Part shown: positions 1-7,265 of the stretch, in pieces
How positions within the stretch are numbered: the stretch's first letter is position 1
Layout of the letters: every line of letters starts with the position of its first letter
Source: SIG672 sp045535095
Lineage (GTDB): Bacteria > Bacillota > Clostridia > Oscillospirales > CAG-272
Assembly (NCBI GenBank): GCA_045535095.1
Contig: JAZSKY010000066.1
Coordinates: 1-12,691 of the forward strand
Direction of reading: 5' to 3'
Length of the DNA: 12,691 nucleotides
Notes under the pieces: model-generated
Told to the model about the DNA's origin: nothing
Database searches by the model: none
What the model saw: only the letters and a program-made list of their open reading frames with translations
Position numbers and translations under genes: made by a program

Positions 1-275
1 TGATGATATTCAGAAAAAAGCTTATCGTAGGTGTACATAAGCTCGCACTGACCGACGGCTGCCGCCGCCTGCTTGGTGGGGATATCCTTCGGTCTTTCGG
101 CAAGGGAAAGCTTGCCGACTCCCATACCGATAGCGCCCGACGAAACGAGAATTATCTCGTGTCCTGCGTTTTTAAGGTCGCTCAGTACGCGGCAGAGCTT
201 TTCTATCATTCTTATATTCTGCGCGCCCGTCGGGTGCGTGAGTGTTGACGTGCCGACTTTTATTACCATTCTCAT
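1..275 (-). CDS. proB: Glutamate 5-kinase, N-terminal part (runs off the window edge)
   Basis: The minus-strand frame opens at ATG 275-273 and continues past base 1, giving 91 residues. It would phosphorylate L-glutamate to glutamyl-5-phosphate, the first step of proline synthesis in the cytoplasm. The product begins MRMVIKVGTSTL, the amino-acid-kinase nucleotide-binding start. It continues with VSSGAIGMGVGKL near residues 44-56, then a KQAAAAVGQ segment and the ELMYTYDKLF helix, all hallmarks of ProB. The start is supported by an AGGAAA ribosome site about six bases upstream and by a strong promoter at 317-345. Only the first third or so of a usual ~260-370 residue protein is visible, so a C-terminal PUA domain cannot be judged. 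It shares direction with the propeller array but is separated from it by a terminator and has its own promoter. Confidence 0.93.
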   Translation of the reverse strand, partial: MRMVIKVGTSTLTHPTGAQNIRMIEKLCRVLSDLKNAGHEIILVSSGAIGMGVGKLSLAERPKDIPTKQAAAAVGQCELMYTYDKLFSEYH

Positions 276-316
276 AGGAAATTTCCTCGCTTTGAAAAAT
301 CAAGTATTATTTAATT

Positions 317-345
317 ATTGTAACATATTTTTTTCATATAGTCAA
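317..345 (-). promoter_or_regulatory. Sigma-A type promoter of proB
   Basis: On the minus strand a TTGACT -35 box (345-340) and a TACAAT -10 box (322-317) are separated by exactly 17 bases, with an AT-rich spacer. The predicted transcript starts near 310 and leaves a leader of about 35 bases before the proB ATG. Confidence 0.85.
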
Positions 346-366
346 GGCTTTATCGCAGTAAAGTAA

Positions 367-403
367 AAAAACCTCGAAAAACAAGTGGTTTTTCGAGGTT
401 TTT
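367..403 (-). terminator. Intrinsic terminator closing the propeller-lipoprotein operon
   Basis: A perfect 16-bp inverted repeat (367-382 with 388-403) has a 5-base loop (AAGTG). The core CCTCGAAAAAC pairs with GTTTTTCGAGG, and A/T runs flank both sides. Read on the minus strand it lies just after the stop codon of the last array gene and ends in a U tract. It is symmetric, so it could also stop plus-strand transcription. It separates the array from the proB promoter. Confidence 0.92.
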
Positions 404-407
404 AATT

Positions 408-2093
408 TTAATATATCTTGAACGATATAAATTCAAGCTTTCTGTTTGCGTTTTCGCTCACTGCGGTCTGGTTGATGTAATACACCGAGCGTCCGTCTGT
501 GCCGAGGAAGAGCGCAGGACTGTGACCTACACGCGTGTTGCTTCCGAGAACGTAGGGAAGGGGATTTGCCATTGTTATCCAGGTCTCTCCGTAGTCGTTA
601 CTTACCATCATACGGTGCTCCTCTGTTCCCGAGTTGTCATTTTTGCCCGAAACGATGAGCGTTCCGCACTCACCGCCCGCGGGTATCCACAGACAGGCGG
701 GCGCTCCGATTATCTCGTATCCGTCCGAGCGGATCATAGTTCCGATGTCGGTGGGATCGCCCCAATCGTTCAGGTCTTTTGTCTTTTTATAGTAGATCTG
801 ACCTACCGTGTGCGGTCCTGCCTTGCCGTAATATTCGTAAGCCGCGAAGAATTCGCCGTTGCCCATCTTGGTTATGATGATCATTCCCGTTCCTTCACGA
901 ACGCCGTTGACCGAGCATACGTATTTAGGCTCTTCCCAGTTTATACCGTCCTTTGATCGTCTGAACGAGATCGCCTGATCGTATTTCGGGTTTGTCTGAT
1001 CCGAATAGAAGCAGTAGAGATATCCGTTATCGTATATCGAGTAGGGTTCCCAAACACCCTTTTCTTCCTCGATGCCGAGCTTTGCTATATGCGCGGTCTG
1101 CTTCCACGTTCTTCCGCAGTCTGTACTGTACCACATCCATATTTCAGAACGGATATCGTAGTTTACCGAGTTGCACGCGAAAACGAGTGTTCCTGCAGGG
1201 TATTTACCGAGTTGCTCGGGAAGCTCATAGATGTGAGACATATGTCCGGGCTTTATATTCAGAAGAGCACTTTCCTGCTTCTGCTCGGTGGGGCGGGAGA
1301 TTACCTCCCACGTCTTGCCGCCGTCCTTACTTTCAACGAAGCACGAATTGGTTTTATTGAAGAGGCTGTCGCCGATAAAGAGGTGAGCAATAAGCTTGCC
1401 GTTGTCCTCGGGGTTTTTCTGATGCTGAAGTGTGATTCCCTTAGGGTAGCCGAGGTTATGCACGTTCATTCTGGTGTCGCCGAGATACCACGTGCCGCCC
1501 TCTTCAAGAAGGGAGATAGGCTCGCCGAGAAGCTCGATCTCGAGTCCGTTTTCAAGCACCTCAATATTTTCGGAGTTGTAGTTTTTTGCCCTTGTTTTAC
1601 CTGCCGAGATGTCAAGCGCGCCCTTTCCTGCCGAGACATTTACGTATTCTTCCTTAAATATCTTGACGGCGCGCATAGTTGCATTGTCGGTAGTACCGAC
1701 GATTACGATCTTGTTTTCCGAAATATCAATTATATAGGCTTCCTTGCTCGTTGCCTCGGCAAGCTTTTTAAGTGCCGATTTTGATGCCGTGCGATCGGTC
1801 TTTCCGATAAGGATCTCCTTTTCAAGCTCAGATGCCTCGTCAGATGAGACGGGAAGGTCTGCGCCGAGTTTTTCCTTTATCGCTTTTTTGAGCGAAACAG
1901 TCTGGTCTATAACGTTATCGGACGCATTGCCCTCGCGGACTATTGCAAATCCCGATAAATTCATAAGTCCGTCTGAAAGAGGGGGAGCTACGCTCTGCTC
2001 GTCCTCCTTTTTACAGCCCGAAAAGGCGGCAAGAAGAAACATAAGGGACAGTATCAGAGACGAGACCCTTAATGAAATTTTAGTATGTTTCAT
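408..2093 (-). CDS. GH93-like beta-propeller lipoprotein, array copy 5
   Basis: 561 residues. A lipoprotein signal peptide ends in a lipobox (FSGC, Cys27), so the protein is probably tethered to the outer face of the membrane. Residues ~60-165 form an alpha/beta domain with an EILIGKTDR strand and an IIDISENKIVIVG strand, reminiscent of the N-terminal domains of GH20/GH67-type enzymes. Residues ~200-561 are a six-bladed propeller with Asp-box motifs at 255-262 (SKDGGKTW), 323-330 (STDCGRTW), 380-386 and 498-505. GH93 exo-arabinanase signatures are visible: YELPEQLGKYPAGTLV (289-304), WEP with Glu349, FYSDQ (362-366) and YE with Glu420. The two glutamates lie 71 residues apart, where GH93 has its catalytic pair. 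The usual PGM after the second Arg motif is TGM here (402-404). It begins 14 bases after copy 4 with only a weak GGGA ribosome site, suggesting translational coupling. Substrate is unproven. Confidence 0.8.
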   Translation of the reverse strand: MKHTKISLRVSSLILSLMFLLAAFSGCKKEDEQSVAPPLSDGLMNLSGFAIVREGNASDNVIDQTVSLKKAIKEKLGADLPVSSDEASELEKEILIGKTDRTASKSALKKLAEATSKEAYIIDISENKIVIVGTTDNATMRAVKIFKEEYVNVSAGKGALDISAGKTRAKNYNSENIEVLENGLEIELLGEPISLLEEGGTWYLGDTRMNVHNLGYPKGITLQHQKNPEDNGKLIAHLFIGDSLFNKTNSCFVESKDGGKTWEVISRPTEQKQESALLNIKPGHMSHIYELPEQLGKYPAGTLVFACNSVNYDIRSEIWMWYSTDCGRTWKQTAHIAKLGIEEEKGVWEPYSIYDNGYLYCFYSDQTNPKYDQAISFRRSKDGINWEEPKYVCSVNGVREGTGMIIITKMGNGEFFAAYEYYGKAGPHTVGQIYYKKTKDLNDWGDPTDIGTMIRSDGYEIIGAPACLWIPAGGECGTLIVSGKNDNSGTEEHRMMVSNDYGETWITMANPLPYVLGSNTRVGHSPALFLGTDGRSVYYINQTAVSENANRKLEFISFKIY

Positions 2094-2107
2094 TGTTTAT
2101 CCCGTTT

Positions 2108-3790
2108 TCAATATATTTTGAAGGAAATAAATTCAAGCTTTCTGTTTACGCCGATGTTTGCAGTCTGGTTGATATAGTAAATGGTGCGTCCGTCAAGCGC
2201 AGCGAAGAAGGTCGGACTCTTACCCGACTTGTCCGCATCTCCGCGGTTGTAGGGAAGGGGATTTGCCATTGTTACCCATGTCTTTCCGTAGTCGTTACTT
2301 ACCATAATGCGGTGCTCCTCGGTTTTCGAGTTATCTTCTTTGCCCGAAACGATAAGAGTTCCACATTCACCGCCTGCGGGCACCCATACACAAGCAGGCG
2401 CGCCCATTATCTCGAGCTTGCCCGACTTTATCATAGTTCCGAGGTCCGAAGGATCGCCCCAATCGTTAAGATCGGTCGTTTTCTTGTAGTAAACCTGACC
2501 TTTTGCGTGGTTTCCTGCTTTTCCGTAGTATTCATACACTGCAAAGAACTCGCCGTTGCCCATCTTGGTTATGATGATCATTCCGGGACCTTCTCTTTCG
2601 CCCTCGAATGCGCATACGTATTTAGGCTCTTCCCAGTTTACGCCGTCCTTTGATCGTCTGAACGAGAGCGCCTGATCGTAGGTGGGGTTTGTCTGATCCG
2701 AATAGAAGCAGTAGAGATATCCGTCATCGTATATCGCGTGAGGCTCCCAAACGCCCTTGCCCTCCGAGTCGTTGTTCAGCATGGTTGCTATCTGTGCGGT
2801 CTGCTTCCACGTTCTTCCGCAGTCTGTGCTGTACCACATCCAGATCTCGGCGCGGAGTCCGTAGCTGAGCGATCCGTTTGCGTAAACGAGAGTTCCTGCG
2901 GGATAGTCACCTACCTGCTCGGGAAGCTCGTATATCTGCGACATATTGCCCGGTTCAAGTCCGTGAGCCTTGTTAATTGCGTTCTGCTCGGTGGGACGGG
3001 AGATTATCTTCCACGTCTTTCCTCCGTCAGAGCTTTCAACAACGCACGATTTGGTTTTAGGACCGAGTTTGTCGGAAACAAAAAGGTGCGAAATGATCTT
3101 TCCGTTATCCTCGGGGTTTTTCTGGTGCTGAAGGGTGACTCCCTTGGGGTATCCGAGGTTGCTGACCTCCATCTTGATGCCGCCGAGATACCATTCGCTG
3201 CACTCTTCAACTATCGTTACGGCATCGTGGCAGATCTCGATCTCAAGACCGTTATCGAGGACCTCGATGTTTGCGGAGTTGTAGGTCTTTGCCTTGGTCG
3301 CTCCTGCGGAAATGTCAAGCGCGCCCTTTCCTGCCGAGACGTTTACGTATTCTTCCGTGAATATCTTTATAGCGCGAAGGGTCGCGTTGTCGGTAGTACC
3401 GACGATACATATTTTGTTTTCGGTAATATCAATTATATAGGAATCCTCGCTCGTTGCCTCGGCAAGCTTTTCAAGCGCCGAAGCCGATGCCGCGCGGTTC
3501 GTTTCTCCGATAAGGATCTCCTTTTCGGACTCTGCCGTATCGTCAAGCGAAACGGTAAGCTCTGCTCCGACATTTTCCTTTATCGCTTTTTTAAGCGAAG
3601 CGGTATAATCGATAATGTGATCGGTGGTGTTATCGGGACGAACGATGGTAAAGCCCGATATATCCATAAGACCTTCGGGTGTTGCGGGCGTTTCGGTAGT
3701 CTCGTCTGTACAGCCGATAAGTGCCGCGAAAAGGAAGGCTGCGCAAAGAATAATAGATACTGCTTTTAAAAGTGTGTTTGTGATTTTCAT
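2108..3790 (-). CDS. GH93-like beta-propeller lipoprotein, array copy 4
   Basis: 560 residues, same architecture as its neighbours: signal peptide with lipobox LIGC (Cys27), alpha/beta domain (~60-165), and propeller (~200-560) with Asp boxes at 253-260 (SSDGGKTW), 321-328 (STDCGRTW), 380-386 and 498-505. The putative catalytic glutamates are Glu349 (WEP) and Glu420 (YEYYG). The ribosome site AAGGAG lies eight bases before ATG 3790. The protein is a mosaic. From about residue 215 on it is nearly the same as copy 2: I count six differences in residues 301-420. Its N-terminal domain instead resembles copies 3 and 5. An extracytoplasmic glycan-active enzyme is the best reading; arabinan or a related polymer is a family-based guess only. 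Confidence 0.8.
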   Translation of the reverse strand: MKITNTLLKAVSIILCAAFLFAALIGCTDETTETPATPEGLMDISGFTIVRPDNTTDHIIDYTASLKKAIKENVGAELTVSLDDTAESEKEILIGETNRAASASALEKLAEATSEDSYIIDITENKICIVGTTDNATLRAIKIFTEEYVNVSAGKGALDISAGATKAKTYNSANIEVLDNGLEIEICHDAVTIVEECSEWYLGGIKMEVSNLGYPKGVTLQHQKNPEDNGKIISHLFVSDKLGPKTKSCVVESSDGGKTWKIISRPTEQNAINKAHGLEPGNMSQIYELPEQVGDYPAGTLVYANGSLSYGLRAEIWMWYSTDCGRTWKQTAQIATMLNNDSEGKGVWEPHAIYDDGYLYCFYSDQTNPTYDQALSFRRSKDGVNWEEPKYVCAFEGEREGPGMIIITKMGNGEFFAVYEYYGKAGNHAKGQVYYKKTTDLNDWGDPSDLGTMIKSGKLEIMGAPACVWVPAGGECGTLIVSGKEDNSKTEEHRIMVSNDYGKTWVTMANPLPYNRGDADKSGKSPTFFAALDGRTIYYINQTANIGVNRKLEFISFKIY

Positions 3791-3820
3791 AAAAAGTCTC
3801 CTTAGATTTGTCTGATGTTT

Positions 3821-5530
3821 TTAATATATCTTGAATGCCACGAACTGCATTCTTCTCTTGTCCGTGCCTGCGATGTCGGTGGGGCACATATAATAAACGG
3901 TGCGTCCGTCCTCTGATGCAAAGAGCGCAGGACTCTTGCCCGCGTTGGAGTCTCCGCGAACGTAGGGGAGGGGATTTGTCATCGTTGTCCAGGTCTCTCC
4001 GTAGTCGTTACTGATCATAATACTGTGATCGTCGTTATCCGAGTTATCCTCTTTGCCTGTAACGATAAGAGTTCCGCACTCGCCGCCTGCAGGAATCCAC
4101 AGACACATAGGCCCGCCCATTATCTCAAGGTCGCCTGCCTTTATCATCGTGCCGGGATCTGAAGGGTCGCCCCAGTCGGAAAGGTCTTTCGTCTTTTTAT
4201 AGTAGATCTGACCCTGATAATCACCCTTGAAGTTCTGTCCGTAGTATTCATATACCATAAAGAATTCACCGTTACCCATCTTGGTTATGATTATCATACC
4301 GGGTCTGTCGCGGTGATAGTCGAACTTACAAACGTTTACCGGATCCTCCCAATTTACACCGTCCTTGGTGCGTCTGTAAACGAGGATCTGGTCGTGTTCT
4401 CCCTCAACGTCTCTTTCTCTGTCATCGGAGTAGAAGCAGTAGAGGTATCCGTTATCGTAGATCGAGTAAGGCTCCCAAACGCCCGTGTAGCCCCAGGACT
4501 GAACGCCGTCGTGTACGCCCGATGCAAGCTTTGTGGTCTGCTTCCACGTTCTTCCGCAGTCTGTGCTGTACCACATCCAGATCTCAGAGCGCATATCGTA
4601 GTTTATAGATCCGCTCGAGAAAACGAGTGTTCCTGCAGGATATTTACCTACCGCCTCGGGAAGCTCGTAGATGTGAGCCATGTGACCGGGAGTGAGTCCG
4701 TGAGTTTTGTTCATAGCGTTCTGCTCCTCGGGGCGCGAGATCACGTGCCAGGTAAGGCCTCCGTCAGAGCTTTCTATAAAGCAAGCCTTGGATTTGGGTC
4801 CGCCCGAGTTTGAAAAGAAAACGTGAGCGATAAGCTTTCCGTTGTCCTCGGGGTTTTTCTGATGCTGAAGAGTGATTCCCTTGGGGTAGCCGAGGCTGGT
4901 TACGTTCATCGAAACACCGTCAAGAGAGGATTCGCCCTGCTCAACTATCGTTATAGGATCGAAAAGGAGTTCTATTTCAAGTCCGTTGTCGAGAACCTCA
5001 ATATTGGATGAATTATAGGTCTTTGCCTTGATCTTGCCTGCGGAAACATCAAGCGCATTCTTACCTGCCGACATATTTACGTACTCCTCCTTGAAGATCT
5101 TAATAGCTCTTGCAGTCGCGTTGTCGGTAGTGCCGACGATCGCTATCTTGTTTTCGGTGATCTCAATGATGTAAGCATCGTCGCTCGTCTGCTTTTTGAG
5201 CTTTTCAAGTGCCGCCGCAGATGCTGCGCGGTTCGTCTTGCCGATAAGGATCTCTTTTGCAGACTCTGCCGCCTCGTCAGACGAAACGGTAAGGTCTGCG
5301 CCGATATTATCCTTTATTGCTTTTTTAAGTAAAACAGTCTGGTTTATAACGTTATCGGACGCTGCGTCCTCGCGTATTATTGCAAATCCCGAGATGTCCA
5401 TAAGTCCCTCTGCAAGGGGCGCGGGAGGAGCATCGGTCTCTTCGTCCTTACATCCCGCAAACGATACGAGAAGGAAGGTTGCCGACAGCAGCGCGGATAT
5501 TCCTCTTAATAAAAGCTTTGTTTTTTTCAT
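3821..5530 (-). CDS. GH93-like beta-propeller lipoprotein, array copy 3
   Basis: 569 residues. It starts at ATG 5530, with AAGGAG eight bases upstream. The signal peptide ends in lipobox SFAGC (Cys27). The alpha/beta domain (~60-165) carries the EILIGKTNR and IAIVGTTDNATAR strands shared by the family. Propeller Asp boxes are at 254-261 (SSDGGLTW), 322-329 (STDCGRTW), 388-394 and 508-514. Glu353 (WEP) and Glu428 (YEYYG) are the candidate catalytic pair. They are 75 residues apart, against 71 in the other copies, because of an acidic loop insertion around 371-379. A second insertion at ~338-348 precedes the WEP motif. It keeps the canonical RPGM motif (409-412) of GH93-type proteins. The loop differences near the presumed active site suggest a somewhat different glycan preference from copies 2, 4 and 5; this is inference. 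Confidence 0.8.
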   Translation of the reverse strand: MKKTKLLLRGISALLSATFLLVSFAGCKDEETDAPPAPLAEGLMDISGFAIIREDAASDNVINQTVLLKKAIKDNIGADLTVSSDEAAESAKEILIGKTNRAASAAALEKLKKQTSDDAYIIEITENKIAIVGTTDNATARAIKIFKEEYVNMSAGKNALDVSAGKIKAKTYNSSNIEVLDNGLEIELLFDPITIVEQGESSLDGVSMNVTSLGYPKGITLQHQKNPEDNGKLIAHVFFSNSGGPKSKACFIESSDGGLTWHVISRPEEQNAMNKTHGLTPGHMAHIYELPEAVGKYPAGTLVFSSGSINYDMRSEIWMWYSTDCGRTWKQTTKLASGVHDGVQSWGYTGVWEPYSIYDNGYLYCFYSDDRERDVEGEHDQILVYRRTKDGVNWEDPVNVCKFDYHRDRPGMIIITKMGNGEFFMVYEYYGQNFKGDYQGQIYYKKTKDLSDWGDPSDPGTMIKAGDLEIMGGPMCLWIPAGGECGTLIVTGKEDNSDNDDHSIMISNDYGETWTTMTNPLPYVRGDSNAGKSPALFASEDGRTVYYMCPTDIAGTDKRRMQFVAFKIY

Positions 5531-5564
5531 ACTTTATCTCCTTGTTTTGTTTGTGTTTTGACTT

Positions 5565-7250
5565 TTAATATACCTTAAACGCAATGAACTCAAGCCGTCT
5601 GCCAACTCCGGCGTTTGCCGTCTGGTTGATGTAGTAAACAGTGCGTCCGTCAAGTGCGGCGAAGAAGGTCGGACTCTTGCCCGATCTTTCGTGCACCCCT
5701 CTGTCATAGGGAAGGGGATTTGCCATTGTAACCCATGTTTTTCCGTAGTCGCTGCTGACCATTATCCTGTGCTCCTCGGTTTTCGAGTTATCTTCTTTGC
5801 CCGAAACGATAAGCGTTCCACATTCGCCGCCGGCGGGTACCCATACACAAGCGGGTGCGCCAATTATCTCAAGCTCGCCCGACTTTATCATTGTTCCAAG
5901 ATCTGCGGGATCACCCCAATCGTTGAGATCGGTCGTTTTCTTGTAGTAAACCTGACCTTTTGCGTGGCTTCCTGCTTTTCCGTAGTATTCATATACTGCA
6001 AAGAATTCGCCGTTGCCCATCTTTGTTATGATGATCATTCCGGGGCCTTCTCTTTCACCCTCGAACGCGCATACGTATTTGGGCTCCTCCCAGTTTACGC
6101 CGTCCTTCGAGCGACGGAAGGTGAGTGCCTGATCGTAGGTGGGGTTTGTCTGGTCGGAATAGAAGCAGTAGAGATATCCGTTATCGTATATTGCGTAAGG
6201 CTCCCAAACGCCCTTACCCTCCGAGTCGGTGTTGGGCATGGTTGCTATCTGTGCGGTCTGCTTCCACGTTCTTCCGCAGTCGGTGCTGTACCACATCCAG
6301 ATCTCGGTGCGGAGTCCGTAGCTGAGCGATCCGTTTGCGTAAACGAGAGTTCCTGCGGGATAGTCACCTACCTGCTCGGGAAGCTCGTATATCTGCGACA
6401 TATGTCCGGGGGTGAGTCCTTGAGCCTTGTTCATTGCGTTCTGCTCGGTGGGACGGGAGATTATCTTCCAAGTCTTTCCTCCGTCAGAGCTTTCAACAAC
6501 GCACGATCTGGTTTTAGGACCGAGTTTGTCGACAACGGCGAGGTGAGAAATGATCTTTCCGTTGTCCGCGGGGTTTTTCTGATGCTGAAGGGTGATTCCC
6601 TTGGGATATCCGAGGTTCGTCACCTTCATCTGTGTTCCGCCGAGATTCCACGTGCCGCCCTCCTGAACTATCGTTACGGGATCGAAAAGACGCTCTATTT
6701 CGAGTCCGTTTGAAAGGATCTCGACCATATCCGAGTTGTAGGACTCCGTTTTGGTGAGTCCTGCCGACGTATCAAGGAATCCGTTTTTCTCGGAGACCTT
6801 GACGTACTCGTCTCTGAATATCTTGACAGCTCTTGCGGTGGCCTCGTCGGTACTGCCCACGATAGATATCTTGTTTTGGGAGATATCTATAACGTACGCA
6901 TCCTCGCCTTGCGTGTCGGAAAGCTTGCCGAGTGCTTTTTCCGACTCGCTTCGGCTCGTTTTTCCTATAAGTATCTCCTTTTTCGTCTCTTTTGCGGTGT
7001 CAGACATATAGGAAATGGCAAATCCCATATAGTCCATAATAGCTTTTTGCAGAGACAAAGCCTGCGCTCTTGTGTTGTCCGAGCAGTCTTCACTGTAAAT
7101 TATAGAGTACTCGGAAAGGACAATATCCTCGGGAGGAATATCCTCCTCTTTGTTTGCAGGAGGCCCCGAAAACGAGGGAAGTAGCATTGATAAAGCGGTT
7201 AGTATCGAAAGTATCTTGGAAATAAGAGTTATAAAGAATTTTATAAACAT
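5565..7250 (-). CDS. GH93-like beta-propeller secreted protein lacking the lipobox cysteine, array copy 2
   Basis: 561 residues. The ribosome site AAGGAGGGG sits just before ATG 7250, and the gene follows copy 1 by 15 bases. The N-terminal hydrophobic segment (residues ~3-26) is clearly related to that of copy 1. Where copy 1 has FPGC, this copy reads FSGP, so the lipid-anchor cysteine is missing. It may be cleaved by signal peptidase I or stay anchored by the uncleaved segment. The alpha/beta domain (~60-165) is the most divergent of the five. The propeller (~200-561) is almost the same as copy 4. Asp boxes are at 254-261, 322-329 and 381-387. The candidate catalytic glutamates Glu350 (WEP) and Glu421 (YEYYG) are present, so enzymatic activity is plausible despite the changed export signal. 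Confidence 0.78.
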   Translation of the reverse strand: MFIKFFITLISKILSILTALSMLLPSFSGPPANKEEDIPPEDIVLSEYSIIYSEDCSDNTRAQALSLQKAIMDYMGFAISYMSDTAKETKKEILIGKTSRSESEKALGKLSDTQGEDAYVIDISQNKISIVGSTDEATARAVKIFRDEYVKVSEKNGFLDTSAGLTKTESYNSDMVEILSNGLEIERLFDPVTIVQEGGTWNLGGTQMKVTNLGYPKGITLQHQKNPADNGKIISHLAVVDKLGPKTRSCVVESSDGGKTWKIISRPTEQNAMNKAQGLTPGHMSQIYELPEQVGDYPAGTLVYANGSLSYGLRTEIWMWYSTDCGRTWKQTAQIATMPNTDSEGKGVWEPYAIYDNGYLYCFYSDQTNPTYDQALTFRRSKDGVNWEEPKYVCAFEGEREGPGMIIITKMGNGEFFAVYEYYGKAGSHAKGQVYYKKTTDLNDWGDPADLGTMIKSGELEIIGAPACVWVPAGGECGTLIVSGKEDNSKTEEHRIMVSSDYGKTWVTMANPLPYDRGVHERSGKSPTFFAALDGRTVYYINQTANAGVGRRLEFIAFKVY

Positions 7251-7265
7251 TCTTTCCCCTCCTTT

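Noticed and set aside
2738..3769. Long open plus-strand frame antisense to array copy 4 (with a similar one at 5691-6713 over copy 2)
   Set aside because: It appears at the same place in two paralogues because the codon pattern of the real minus-strand gene leaves that frame open. It lacks a ribosome site and any recognisable motif.
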